The notes under the pieces are model-generated. The model was not told where the DNA came from. It saw only the letters and a program-made list of their open reading frames with translations, and did not search any database. Shown here piece by piece: positions 1-8,876 of a DNA stretch of 25,841 nucleotides. Position numbers and translations under genes: made by a program. Each line of letters opens with the position of its first letter. Within the stretch, counting starts at the first letter, position 1. The DNA lies in NCBI GenBank assembly GCA_964472785.1, contig CAYYMH010000057.1, positions 1-25,841 of the forward strand, in the 5' to 3' direction. The DNA is from CAYYMH01 sp964472785 (GTDB taxonomy: Bacteria; Zhuqueibacterota; Zhuqueibacteria; Thermofontimicrobiales; Thermofontimicrobiaceae).

Positions 1-62
1 TAAAATGAAGTCTAACATGATATAAATTTTAGGTTATGCTATTTGACTCATAATTTTTATTT

Positions 63-488
63 TTAGAAAAACAAGTTAAAATGCGTCATCAATCCGGCGA
101 GGAAAAAGGCAACGTACCGGTTGAACGACTGAATTAAATCTAAAAAATTTTGTACATAGTAAGTCGGATTCGCCACAAAGATAATGGCTGCAACGATCAT
201 AAAGCCGTTAAAAAACAAAATCATTGCTGTCACGAAAACAGGGTAATATTGGTTTCTCAGCACGCGCTGTTTTGATTTGGACAGGGTGAACAGGGAGCCG
301 GTCACGATACCCAAAAACGGGAGGTAAATATCGAAAAACATTTTGTTGAGTTTTTCCAATCCGCCGGGTGGAATGTTCGCAGTGGCGGAACTGAAATTTA
401 TCAGCATGAGAAAAATGATAAAAACGAAACTCACAAACCAGATAATCGAATTCAGGCTGATCCAGAAACTGAATGTCTTTTGAAGCAT
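63..488 (-). CDS. Small four-helix membrane protein, unknown function
   Basis: A 141-residue protein I do not recognise. Four hydrophobic stretches are visible at about residues 10-31, 51-69, 82-106 and 124-141, so it is almost certainly an integral inner-membrane protein. The loop between helices 2 and 3 (around residues 70-80, KSKQRVLR) is strongly basic and probably cytoplasmic. The ATG at 488 is preceded by GAGG at a workable distance, which supports this start. The last helix runs right to the C-terminus. The downstream neighbour lies beyond the window edge, and the gene upstream on the same strand is another small unrecognised protein about 150 bases away. No enzyme motif is visible. 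Its reality rests on the ribosome site, the clean membrane topology and the lack of a better frame. Confidence 0.6.
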   Translation of the reverse strand: MLQKTFSFWISLNSIIWFVSFVFIIFLMLINFSSATANIPPGGLEKLNKMFFDIYLPFLGIVTGSLFTLSKSKQRVLRNQYYPVFVTAMILFFNGFMIVAAIIFVANPTYYVQNFLDLIQSFNRYVAFFLAGLMTHFNLFF

Positions 489-530
489 GTTATCCTCGTT
501 TTATTCTTTTTTTTTGACTGCACTATTTGA

Positions 531-553
531 TTTGCCATCCGCCAGCTGGCAAA
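531..553. repeat. Short nested palindrome (hairpin) between two minus-strand genes
   Basis: TTTGCCA (531-537) and TGGCAAA (547-553) form a perfect 7-bp stem. The right half contains a second self-complementary stretch, GCCAGCTGGC (541-550), so two alternative hairpins compete. No T-run follows on either strand, so it is not a standard intrinsic terminator. It may be a worn REP-like element or a chance hairpin. No second copy was noticed in this window. Confidence 0.35.
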
Positions 554-640
554 CTCAAAGACTCGAAAAAAAAGATAACAAATTGATTTTTGTGCATATT
601 CGGTGCTTTTTATGTTTTAAAATATGTTGATATATGAGTA

Positions 641-1192
641 TTAGTTATCCGATAATAGCTTTTGCTTAAAATCAAAAATCAGTTGCTGCACGCGAGGAAT
701 GACATTGTATTTGTCCTGATAAGCCCAGGCAAGCAATTCATCACAGTACCATTTTTTACAGCGCGCACAGGTGGTGCAAAGGGCGTATTTCAAATTCATC
801 GTTTTACTTTTATCGTTGGGTACCTCGATCAGCAAAGACAATTTTAAAAATTGATGTTTCGGCGTTATAAAATAGTCGTTCTTAAAAACAAACGGTGTTT
901 TTATAAATGTGCTGGTCTCGTTTATGACGCACGAATCAACAGGGAACTTCATCTCATTGAGCGCCTGGATGATTCGTTGAACATAACTATCGCGGTCGGT
1001 TTTCCGGTCCGGCAGAATCGTATCCTCCTGAATGTAATTTTCGTTAATGATAAACGGTTTGTTCTCTTTCGGAACCGGACTTTCGGAAAAAAATATTTTC
1101 AAAGGGGCACATTGCAAAATAACGAACAACAAAAGAAAAAGAGAGCAGATAATTGCAGATGGTTGTATTATATTCAGGATTTTTCGCCTCAA
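641..1192 (-). CDS. Membrane-anchored protein with a C-terminal four-cysteine motif, unknown function
   Basis: A 183-residue protein I do not recognise. An N-terminal hydrophobic segment (about residues 12-30) follows basic residues and looks like a signal anchor. It ends at Cys28, but the residue before that cysteine is Gln, so a lipoprotein signal is doubtful. Near the C-terminus Cys139, Cys142, Cys145 and Cys150 form C-x2-C-x2-C-x4-C, spaced well for a metal or Fe-S site. If the N-terminus is the only membrane segment, this motif lies outside the cytoplasm. The start is TTG at 1192 with GGGTGAG just upstream at short spacing, so it is less certain than the frame. It lies upstream of the small membrane protein at 63-488 on the same strand. 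Confidence 0.55.
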   Translation of the reverse strand: MRRKILNIIQPSAIICSLFLLLFVILQCAPLKIFFSESPVPKENKPFIINENYIQEDTILPDRKTDRDSYVQRIIQALNEMKFPVDSCVINETSTFIKTPFVFKNDYFITPKHQFLKLSLLIEVPNDKSKTMNLKYALCTTCARCKKWYCDELLAWAYQDKYNVIPRVQQLIFDFKQKLLSDN

Positions 1193-1429
1193 ATCTCACC
1201 CTGTAAATTATATTTTTCAAATAATATTCTGTTTTTAATAAATTAAGTGATTTAAAATTAAAAATCAAGGAAATTTTCAACAGATCCGTTTTTTGTGTCT
1301 GATCGTTAATTCAAAGGTTGATTATTTCTTTTTTTTGACTTATATTTGTCACAAGCGAAATTCAGAAAATCTATGCAATTTTTAATATCTCACACAGCTA
1401 TTTTGGACAGCCAAATTATAGGAGAAAAC
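1193..1429. other. Intergenic region between divergent genes
   Basis: This A+T-rich spacer separates the minus-strand cysteine-motif protein from the plus-strand debranching enzyme. It should hold promoters for both. The only recognisable element is the TTG/TAnnTTTG pair listed separately. An in-frame TTG at 1346 would extend the debranching enzyme by 28 residues, but it has no ribosome site and would put a non-signal-like extension ahead of a good signal peptide. Confidence 0.5.
1318..1348 (+). promoter_or_regulatory. Possible Bacteroidota-type promoter for the debranching enzyme
   Basis: TTG at 1318-1320 is followed after 20 bases by TATATTTG at 1341-1348. This fits the TTG-N19-21-TAnnTTTG pattern of primary-sigma promoters in Bacteroidota. 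It would place transcription start near 1354 and leave a leader of about 75 bases before the ATG at 1430. The region is T-rich, so a chance match is possible. Confidence 0.3.
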
Positions 1430-3559
1430 ATGATCTGTCTTGAAATCGAATTTTTAAAAACGTTTCATTTTATTATTCTTTTCACTATTGCACTGCTTCT
1501 CATTACGCCGATCATTGCTGATGCCCAAAATCGCTATCCGGATCATTTCCCGAAATTGAATAAATTTTACTCGCAAAAGACTTTAGGCTTAAGCATCGAA
1601 GATGGGAATACGTTTTTCCGTGTGTTCGCCCCGACAGCAACTGCCGTCAAACTGGTCACATTTGACAACCACGACGACCAGCAGGGCACCGAATACGAGA
1701 TGAAACAGGATCAGGACGGTGTCTGGGAATTTAAATTAGATGGCATTCATGAAGGCAAGTACTACGGCTACCGGATCGATGGCCCGAAAAATAAATACAC
1801 GCTTTATGACCCGGAAAAAATTATTGCCGATCCCTATTCCAAAGCCGTAGTGACGCAAAACAACTACCACCATCCCGGAAAGAGCATCATCGTCAACACA
1901 GACTATGACTGGGAAGGTGACACGTGGATCGACACGCCGCTTCAAGACCTGATCATTTACGAAATGCACGTTCGCGATTTGACAATTCATCCGTCCGCCG
2001 GAGTTGATAAAGCCGGAACATATTCAGGAGTGATTGAGAACGGCAAAACAGGGGGACTAAATTATCTGCTTGATCTCGGCGTGAATGCTGTCGAGCTTCT
2101 GCCCTGTCATGATTTCGGAAATATAGAAGTGCCGTACAAAGACAAAAGTGCACCCGTTTACAACACCTGGAATCCTTACGAACGCAATCACTGGGGCTAC
2201 ATGACGTCCTACTTCTTCGCACCGGAATCCTATTACGCGTCCGGCGGTAATATGGAACGCGACAATTACTGCGGCATTCACGGACAGCAGATCAACGATT
2301 TTAAGGACATGGTCAAAGCGCTGCACAAAAACGGTATTGCCGTGATCATGGATGTGGTTTACAACCATGTGTCCCAGTACGATTTAAATCCGTTTAAATA
2401 TATCGACCGAAAATATTATTTCAGACTGGATAAAAACGGTAAACATTTGACCAAGAGCGGCTGCGGGAATGATTTCATGACAGAGCGTCCCATGGCGCGG
2501 CGCATGATTATCGAAAGCGTGAAGTATTGGATGACGGAATATCACATCGACGGATTTCGTTTCGACCTGGCATATTTGATTGACGAACAAACATGCAAAG
2601 AAATCATCGAAGAAGCCAGGAAAATCAATCCCAACGTTTATATTATAGCAGAACCCTGGGGCGACGGATATGCGCCGGATTATTTCTCCAAAATCGGCTG
2701 GGCTGCCTGGAATGACAAAATCCGCAACGGCGTCAAGGGACAAAATCCATTCGACAACCCCGGTTTCATTTTTGGAAAATGGGAGCGCGACACCAAACCC
2801 GATCATTTGAAGCGCTACATTCTCGGCTCCATAACTGAACATGGGGGACAATTTCAAAAGGCGGAACATTCCATAAATTACCTTGAATCCCATGACGATC
2901 ACACCTTTGGTGATTTTGTGAGAATTACTACCGGCGGATACAAAAAAGGTCAAAAAGTGAAAGACATGGAAGCGCATGTTCGTTTGAATGAACACATGGA
3001 AGCGCATGTTCGTTTGAATGAACAACAGTTAAAAATAAGTAAGCTGGGCGCCCTGTTTCTGTTCGCATCCAAAGGCGCCGTTATGATCCATCAGGGACAA
3101 GAATTTGCCCGCAGCAAAGTCATCGCCGAAACCAATGTGCCGGAGTCGCACGTCAGCGAGATTGATCACAACAGTTACAATAAGGACAACGAGACCAATT
3201 GGATCAATTACAATCACCGGGAATGGAATCGTGAATTGTATGATTATTATCAGGGGCTGATTCAATTGAGGAAAAAATATCCGGCGTTGAGCAACGCACC
3301 GAAGGAAAGCTACCAGTTTTTAAAATGTAAGAATGAATTTGCAATCGGCTTTGTGATCGATAAAACGAAATCAGACGCAGATCAGGATATTGCTGTTCTG
3401 ATAAACGGCGACCCGAATCATGCTGTTCAGTTTAAATTACCAAAAGGAAACTGGCCCGTCATTGTTAATAAACAGAACGCTGGGAGTGAACCTTTTGGGG
3501 AGCCAGTGTCAGGTAAAATTACATTGGAGCCAACATCAGGGGTGATGCTGGTTCAATAA
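1430..3559 (+). CDS. Exported GH13 alpha-1,6-glucan debranching enzyme (pullulanase/isoamylase type)
   Basis: Predicted to hydrolyse alpha-1,6 branch points in glycogen, starch or pullulan. The ATG at 1430 is chosen because AGGAG (1420-1424) lies 5 bases upstream and because it exposes a signal peptide: a hydrophobic core at about residues 14-28, then a likely cleavage after ADA near residue 32. The 709-residue precursor is therefore probably periplasmic or secreted. A CBM48-like beta domain (FFRVFAPTATAV) comes first. The GH13 barrel follows with region I DVVYNH (D308-H313), region II DGFRFD with nucleophile D379, region III AEPWG with acid/base E408, and region IV ESHDD with stabiliser D489. 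The block NHWGYMTSYFFAP is typical of branch-cleaving GH13 members. A small C-terminal beta domain closes the protein. Residues 513-522 are repeated exactly as 523-532. The gene converges with the ATPase-PglZ gene 33 bases away. Confidence 0.88.
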   Translation: MICLEIEFLKTFHFIILFTIALLLITPIIADAQNRYPDHFPKLNKFYSQKTLGLSIEDGNTFFRVFAPTATAVKLVTFDNHDDQQGTEYEMKQDQDGVWEFKLDGIHEGKYYGYRIDGPKNKYTLYDPEKIIADPYSKAVVTQNNYHHPGKSIIVNTDYDWEGDTWIDTPLQDLIIYEMHVRDLTIHPSAGVDKAGTYSGVIENGKTGGLNYLLDLGVNAVELLPCHDFGNIEVPYKDKSAPVYNTWNPYERNHWGYMTSYFFAPESYYASGGNMERDNYCGIHGQQINDFKDMVKALHKNGIAVIMDVVYNHVSQYDLNPFKYIDRKYYFRLDKNGKHLTKSGCGNDFMTERPMARRMIIESVKYWMTEYHIDGFRFDLAYLIDEQTCKEIIEEARKINPNVYIIAEPWGDGYAPDYFSKIGWAAWNDKIRNGVKGQNPFDNPGFIFGKWERDTKPDHLKRYILGSITEHGGQFQKAEHSINYLESHDDHTFGDFVRITTGGYKKGQKVKDMEAHVRLNEHMEAHVRLNEQQLKISKLGALFLFASKGAVMIHQGQEFARSKVIAETNVPESHVSEIDHNSYNKDNETNWINYNHREWNRELYDYYQGLIQLRKKYPALSNAPKESYQFLKCKNEFAIGFVIDKTKSDADQDIAVLINGDPNHAVQFKLPKGNWPVIVNKQNAGSEPFGEPVSGKITLEPTSGVMLVQ
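2964..3023 (+). repeat. Perfect 30-bp tandem duplication inside the debranching-enzyme gene
   Basis: The 30 bases at 2964-2993 are repeated without a mismatch at 2994-3023. The unit is a multiple of three, so ten residues (MEAHVRLNEH, then MEAHVRLNEQ) are duplicated in frame just after the active-site region IV and before the helix leading to the GQEF motif. The exact identity suggests a recent slippage event, or an assembly error at a short repeat. Confidence 0.95.
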
Positions 3560-3592
3560 CTCCTGATGTGGTTTGTGTAAACGGATATTCTT

Positions 3593-6500
3593 TTATACCT
3601 TCTTAAATTTAGCCACCGGCACAATCCGTTCATACAAACTATCATCACCGTGGGAGTAGCGAGGTTTATCTTTTGCGTGATGGTCAGTTCTTTCGATAAA
3701 TCCGTGATCACTGGAAAGATAAAAAACATCGTTCTGATTTAACTGTGCAAGGATGGGAAACAATAACGATTTCAAACGTTCCAGAAATTCAGCCAACAAA
3801 TCGGCGATGCTACCTTTTTCGGCGTGGATTTTTTCATCCAAAAAAGAGATCAAATAAAAGCCGGATTTTTGATTATCAATCAAAAAACGCTCTCTGAATT
3901 TCAGAATATTATATTCACGTTCCACGCATTTGAAATATGTGAGCTCTTGATTATCCAAAAACTCGTAAAAAGTCTGGGTGACGGAAGGACGCAGCGATAA
4001 GCAAAAATTTTGTTCGACTGGCAGTAAACCAATCTGCTCGATCAAATGGTCCCGCAAAACAGCATAAAAATCTGCTCGCATCCCATCAATGATAATAAAT
4101 TTCACAGTTTCTTTTTCAACAATTTTTTTGATGTGCCAGGCAATTAGATTCCGCTCTTTTTCCCAATTTGGGAGTTTATCGGCAAACTGGTTTTCTAATT
4201 TGGTCAGGCGATTACGGATGGTGGTCTCGAAAAAATGGGAAAACTCTTGGGGTAAATAATTCCGCTGTTCATTTATGCGGTACAGGCTTTGCGCCAGCAA
4301 AAAATTACCTGTTTCTTCCACAGCAAAAGGCATAAATTGTACAAACGAATCCGGAATATCAAAACCAGCCTTGTTAAGCGAAGTCAGGGATAAAAAGTTT
4401 TTCAAAAAAAAGGTTCCTACCGAAGCATCATTCAATTTATCGATTACTTCATTTTCATCAAAGGTATTCATTTTATTATAAATCGCCTTGATTATCCGAT
4501 CGCGGATTTCCTGACATCGCGGCAGGCGATTGTATAAATGAAGCAGAGATTCAACAGTTAGGTGTTCCAGTTTTAAAAATTCAAACAGTAATGCTTTGTT
4601 TTTTTGTGACAACCATTTCAGTAAATCACTTTCCTGCGGCAAAAGATCGACCATGTTTTTGGCCTTCTTTTCATCCATCGACTCCTGTTCGAATCCCGGA
4701 ATTCTGATATCAAACTCCCTCAATGTCGAATACAGATAACCGGAAATAATTTTTTCCAGCGCCGATTCGACCGGTTCGTCAGGTAACAATTTATTCATCT
4801 CGTTAATCACAATCGCCGGCAGCTCCGCAATCGCAGAAGTGAGTTCATTTATCCCTGAATTTTTTATGGCAATATAAACTTCGCCCTCTGGTAGCTTGTC
4901 TTCTGCTAACCAATTAATAAATTGTTGCTTAAGCTGACTCGTTTTGAATTTACGGCCATTGAGCATCTCGGTTAAATCATCAAGATTTTTCTCCACAATA
5001 ATAATATCACCGGAGAGCGCTTCATTTAAAGTCGCGATGGTGTGCGAATTGATATTCTTAGCCAGTTCAGTAAGCGAAGGGAATGTAGTCAAATCAATGT
5101 TTAGAAAATATTCGAGGATATCGTTATTTTCCTCATTACGCACCTGGTTCGCTGCAAATTTATATTGGGCAATTTTTTCAACATTCTCTTTTGATTTGAT
5201 CGCCTGCAGGTACTCAGCAATACCGGCCTTTATCTTTTCCACGATTTCATTTTTTGAATATTTCTTTTCCGAAACCGCTCTTTGCAACTGGCAGGAGCAA
5301 ACCGGTTTTGACTGAAGTTCGTCGAACAGGTCGCGCGTGCAAAACGACGCCAGTGTCTCATCAATGATATTCTTGATCCGTCCGAAATCATTTTTAACCG
5401 GAATTAAATCGATTGCCGATAGAGATTGTATGATTTTATATTCGGGAGAATCCATGATGCTGCGCATTTCCGGATAATAATTTTTGGGATATAATTTTTC
5501 ATGGTAATCGACATAGCATTCCCGATAGGCAGTTTTGAATTGCTCAAATTGAGTAAACAATGCTTCCAAACCATAGTGCTGGAAATCGGTTTCAAAAGAA
5601 GATAGTTTTTCAGTAATCGCATTATAGGCTTCAATTAAATCTGTGCCTTCCACAATTTGCGAAATCAGCGGATGTGTCATATAATCGAAAATAAAAATCA
5701 GGTGTTGTAACGTGGCATGATCAATATCGCTAATTTTTTCCAGTAAAATTACGGACTGCTGAAGTTCCGCTTCTGAATCAATTAACTTGAGTAGCCCCTC
5801 AATTCCCTGCCCCGATGAGAGTGACCGCTTGATGTGGTTTAGCATTTCCTTTAAATAATTCAGCGCTTTCAGGTGCTGAGAAAATGTTTGGTCCGAGAAG
5901 GGTCTGGACCTGGCAATTCGTTTCAGCAGGATAATTTTATTGTTGATAAATTCTTCATTCTTTTCTTTAAATTCCAACAGATTTTCCCAAACTGTTTCCT
6001 GTCCTTTGAGGTGAAGACTGCTCTGTTTGATTTCCCCGACCAGCGGTTGCAATTTATAAAATTCCTTTAAAAACAATTGAGAAACCTGTTCCCCCGGAGC
6101 GATCTGTTCCGCGTTTTCAATGATATCAACAGTTACATGATTGGGCTTTAGGGGTTTGTTTCTGTAAAAAAGCTGGATAAATCCCGCTGCAGACAGCAGG
6201 TAAAGCGCAAGCACAAACTGCGTTTCGGTGCAGCCAAACGCTGATTGGCGATATTTTTCAAATAAGGACGGATAGTCCGGTTTTTCTTCCTCGATTGTTT
6301 TGAGCAACTCGCGGATAAAAATGGATTGTTCGGGCCGCGGATCAATAATAATGTCGAATCCAACAATTTTTATCAAATGTAATTTTTCGACCAAATTTTT
6401 GATTAAAGATTTCATCGATTCTGACGCTACAGGGAAATGGTTCCGCGTCAAATTTTCATTGATATAATTAACAACCTCGTTAATAGACGCCAGCGGCGGT

Positions 6501-8794
6501 TCGGAAATGATGGGCTTTATTTTATTGTGTTCCGGATAGAATTGCGAAAGCAGCTTGTCTGTCAGCCGCTGCTTGAGTTGATTGAAATCAATAATAACGC
6601 GGGCAATATCATCAAACAAATCTTCATTTCCGAACCTGATTAGCAACGGCGGGAAATAAGATTCAATCAAAATATTCAGCACTTCATTTTTCAAGTCATC
6701 AATGCGCTGGCGAATGGCGGATTCCTCACTGCCTAAGAAAGCCGGCTGTTCACTTTGAATCACATTAAACGTGTACTGTTCGGCATAATAGCGGCTCATC
6801 AGTTGCAGATTTTTATCGCTCAAAACGGTCGGCTGCCAGTAAACAAAAGATTTTTTAAAGCGGTCTGACAGTGGTATGATCTGCTGCCACATTTCGTCAG
6901 TGTGATCCGAACCGGTCACAGGGAAACCAAGAACGACCACATATTCAACTTTACCACGCTTTACTTTCTGTTCCCAAAATTCTAAACTGTCAGGACTGAT
7001 CCGCTCCGGCATGGCAAGGGTGATAAGAAATTTACGCGAGGTTTCCTGCCAATTACATTGTTCGACAATCTCACTTTCATAAAAGTTTTGCAACGGTAAC
7101 CGGGCGTGGGCACATCGCTGAATGAGCAAACTTATCGCTTTTTTAGTGATATTGGCAATACGCTTGCAATTTTTATTGACTTTTTCATCAAACCGATCTA
7201 CGATGGATTTTTCAGGTGAAATGAAATAGATATCCTCAAAGTTACCATCAACTTCTTCGCTTTTAATGTATGAAAATGATGCCATCATTTTATGTAGTAC
7301 ATGACGGATAAAATTTATATTCGCTTCCTGCTCCAATAGCGAGATGCCTTTACCAGTCAGTTCAGCCAGTTTAGCAATGGATAGTTTGTCCAAGCCCGGG
7401 GCAATTTCTGTCAATATCAAAATCTTGATGATAGATTGCGCAATCTTGATTTGCTCGTGAATTTCCTCGCTGTCCTCCTCTTCACTTTTTTGAAAAATCA
7501 GTGGTATCTCTTTGACAAAATTTTTGTAAATCAAATCAATAAAATCATGTGTCGCCTGATTTTCCTGAATTTTATCCATAAAATTATCAAATACTTTATC
7601 AGGCGTAATCAGCGTATTCGCGTCGTTTTCAATGTAAGGCAGTTGCGTTTCGTCATCCACAGCATGCAGACTTTTGTAAAAAAACTCTACCATACCACGA
7701 GCTTTGGAAAACAGGTTGGAAATGCTTTCCAAATAATAAACTGTCGCCGGATGGACGGGATAGATATTGTAAAATTCATCAAAACTCAATTTCCAGGTGG
7801 GGAAATAATCTTTGAATTCAGCGTAAACAGCAGCAATATGATCCCTGCTATCAGGTATTTTAATAGAGAGGCGTTTTTCCAGCAGCTCTTTGATATGCGT
7901 TGTGGATAAATGAATACGATTATTAAAGCGGTCGCGGATTTTATTCAGCGCCAATTCCGAAGCGCCGGAAATTTCTTCAATATCTTCCTGCATACTCAAC
8001 ACTGTCCAGCAATTCAGCGGCAAATTCCACTCACCCAAAAATTGCAGAAACCGAATGTCCTCGCTATTCAGATCTATTTCCGAGCGGGATCTCAAAAATT
8101 CAGAGACCTCGTCGATGAGCAGCAAAATACCACCGGGGAAATGTTGCTGAAGTGACTTCTGAATAATCAGGTAAAAATCATCCCGAGAAATTATCGGCAT
8201 GAAAGATAAATTTTTATTAATCAAAAACTCCCGCAACAGTAGTACTTGATCTTCCGGCGTTCTCTTTCCGTGCGCATCAAAAAACTCCCGACCTAAATCT
8301 TCTGTGGCAAATGTTTTGAAATCTTCCATTATTTTATGACTAATGGAAGCGGGAAAAGCGATTCCCTGATTGATGAGTTTTTTACGAAGTGAATCAAACA
8401 CCGCATTTTCCAGCGAAACATTCTGGGTATAACTGGTCAAAGAAACCGGCACCACCAGAATTTCCGCCGGGAAAAAATCTTTTTGGAAACGAAAAATTTC
8501 AGGTGATATTGAAGTCAAATTTCTGAACAATTTAACGTTTTCTGCAATCGCCGCCATATAGGCAAGGAAATGGCTTTTACCGGAACCATAGCTGCCTTTT
8601 ACAATAAAACCGGCGTTTTTTTGTTGAGAAATTTTCTTGATAATCAGCGAAATACCAAACACAACCTCTTCTGTCAGAATAAACGTATCATAAATTTTGT
8701 CCTTCACGTTTTTCTGATCATAGTCATAGAGATCAGTAATCTTAATAACGGTTTCAATTTCCGGTATTTCGATCAGGTCTTTTATTTTTTTCAT
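3593..8794 (-). CDS. BrxC/PglY-like P-loop ATPase fused to a C-terminal PglZ domain
   Basis: A single uninterrupted 1733-residue protein. The N-terminal ATPase has Walker A GSYGSGKS (residues 67-74) and Walker B LLLIDE (224-229, D228/E229). Its surrounding sequence resembles the large ATPases of BREX/Pgl phage-defence systems (BrxC/PglY, DUF6079-like). The long middle region, about 300-1560, is mostly helical with coiled-coil character and has a small cysteine group at C1152, C1166 and C1168. The last 170 residues look like the catalytic core of PglZ, an alkaline-phosphatase-superfamily domain: IIIDGMR with D1570, PSVTQ with candidate nucleophile T1606, SSDHGF with D1696/H1697, RYSHGDD with H1715, and a terminal IVPVAKF. 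In known BREX/Pgl loci the ATPase and PglZ are usually separate proteins beside a methyltransferase, and none is visible here. The start ATG has only a weak A-rich upstream site. A TPR protein gene lies 82 bases upstream. A defence role is inferred from domain content only. Confidence 0.82.
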   Translation of the reverse strand: MKKIKDLIEIPEIETVIKITDLYDYDQKNVKDKIYDTFILTEEVVFGISLIIKKISQQKNAGFIVKGSYGSGKSHFLAYMAAIAENVKLFRNLTSISPEIFRFQKDFFPAEILVVPVSLTSYTQNVSLENAVFDSLRKKLINQGIAFPASISHKIMEDFKTFATEDLGREFFDAHGKRTPEDQVLLLREFLINKNLSFMPIISRDDFYLIIQKSLQQHFPGGILLLIDEVSEFLRSRSEIDLNSEDIRFLQFLGEWNLPLNCWTVLSMQEDIEEISGASELALNKIRDRFNNRIHLSTTHIKELLEKRLSIKIPDSRDHIAAVYAEFKDYFPTWKLSFDEFYNIYPVHPATVYYLESISNLFSKARGMVEFFYKSLHAVDDETQLPYIENDANTLITPDKVFDNFMDKIQENQATHDFIDLIYKNFVKEIPLIFQKSEEEDSEEIHEQIKIAQSIIKILILTEIAPGLDKLSIAKLAELTGKGISLLEQEANINFIRHVLHKMMASFSYIKSEEVDGNFEDIYFISPEKSIVDRFDEKVNKNCKRIANITKKAISLLIQRCAHARLPLQNFYESEIVEQCNWQETSRKFLITLAMPERISPDSLEFWEQKVKRGKVEYVVVLGFPVTGSDHTDEMWQQIIPLSDRFKKSFVYWQPTVLSDKNLQLMSRYYAEQYTFNVIQSEQPAFLGSEESAIRQRIDDLKNEVLNILIESYFPPLLIRFGNEDLFDDIARVIIDFNQLKQRLTDKLLSQFYPEHNKIKPIISEPPLASINEVVNYINENLTRNHFPVASESMKSLIKNLVEKLHLIKIVGFDIIIDPRPEQSIFIRELLKTIEEEKPDYPSLFEKYRQSAFGCTETQFVLALYLLSAAGFIQLFYRNKPLKPNHVTVDIIENAEQIAPGEQVSQLFLKEFYKLQPLVGEIKQSSLHLKGQETVWENLLEFKEKNEEFINNKIILLKRIARSRPFSDQTFSQHLKALNYLKEMLNHIKRSLSSGQGIEGLLKLIDSEAELQQSVILLEKISDIDHATLQHLIFIFDYMTHPLISQIVEGTDLIEAYNAITEKLSSFETDFQHYGLEALFTQFEQFKTAYRECYVDYHEKLYPKNYYPEMRSIMDSPEYKIIQSLSAIDLIPVKNDFGRIKNIIDETLASFCTRDLFDELQSKPVCSCQLQRAVSEKKYSKNEIVEKIKAGIAEYLQAIKSKENVEKIAQYKFAANQVRNEENNDILEYFLNIDLTTFPSLTELAKNINSHTIATLNEALSGDIIIVEKNLDDLTEMLNGRKFKTSQLKQQFINWLAEDKLPEGEVYIAIKNSGINELTSAIAELPAIVINEMNKLLPDEPVESALEKIISGYLYSTLREFDIRIPGFEQESMDEKKAKNMVDLLPQESDLLKWLSQKNKALLFEFLKLEHLTVESLLHLYNRLPRCQEIRDRIIKAIYNKMNTFDENEVIDKLNDASVGTFFLKNFLSLTSLNKAGFDIPDSFVQFMPFAVEETGNFLLAQSLYRINEQRNYLPQEFSHFFETTIRNRLTKLENQFADKLPNWEKERNLIAWHIKKIVEKETVKFIIIDGMRADFYAVLRDHLIEQIGLLPVEQNFCLSLRPSVTQTFYEFLDNQELTYFKCVEREYNILKFRERFLIDNQKSGFYLISFLDEKIHAEKGSIADLLAEFLERLKSLLFPILAQLNQNDVFYLSSDHGFIERTDHHAKDKPRYSHGDDSLYERIVPVAKFKKV

Positions 8795-8876
8795 TTTTTT
8801 CTTGGGTTTTTTATGAAAGCGAACAATAATTTACTTATTCATAATTCGGGATTTTGTGCAATTGATATTGATAACA

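Noticed and set aside
531..553. Nested hairpin as an intrinsic terminator for the gene ending at 641
   Set aside because: It lies almost 90 bases beyond the stop codon and is followed by no T-run in that direction, so it is listed only as a short repeat.
1346..1429. TTG at 1346 as the start of the debranching enzyme (28 extra residues)
   Set aside because: There is no ribosome site, it overlaps the putative TAnnTTTG element, and it buries the signal peptide. The ATG at 1430 has AGGAG at correct spacing.
3533..3569. Inverted repeat ACATCAGG/CCTGATGT spanning the debranching-enzyme stop codon, considered as a bidirectional terminator
   Set aside because: The 8-bp stem has a 21-base loop and no T-run on either strand, so it does not meet intrinsic-terminator criteria.
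7436..8155. Plus-strand open frames of 157 and 81 codons opposite the ATPase-PglZ gene
   Set aside because: They are antisense to the ATPase region of a long coding sequence with clear motifs, and their translations look random.
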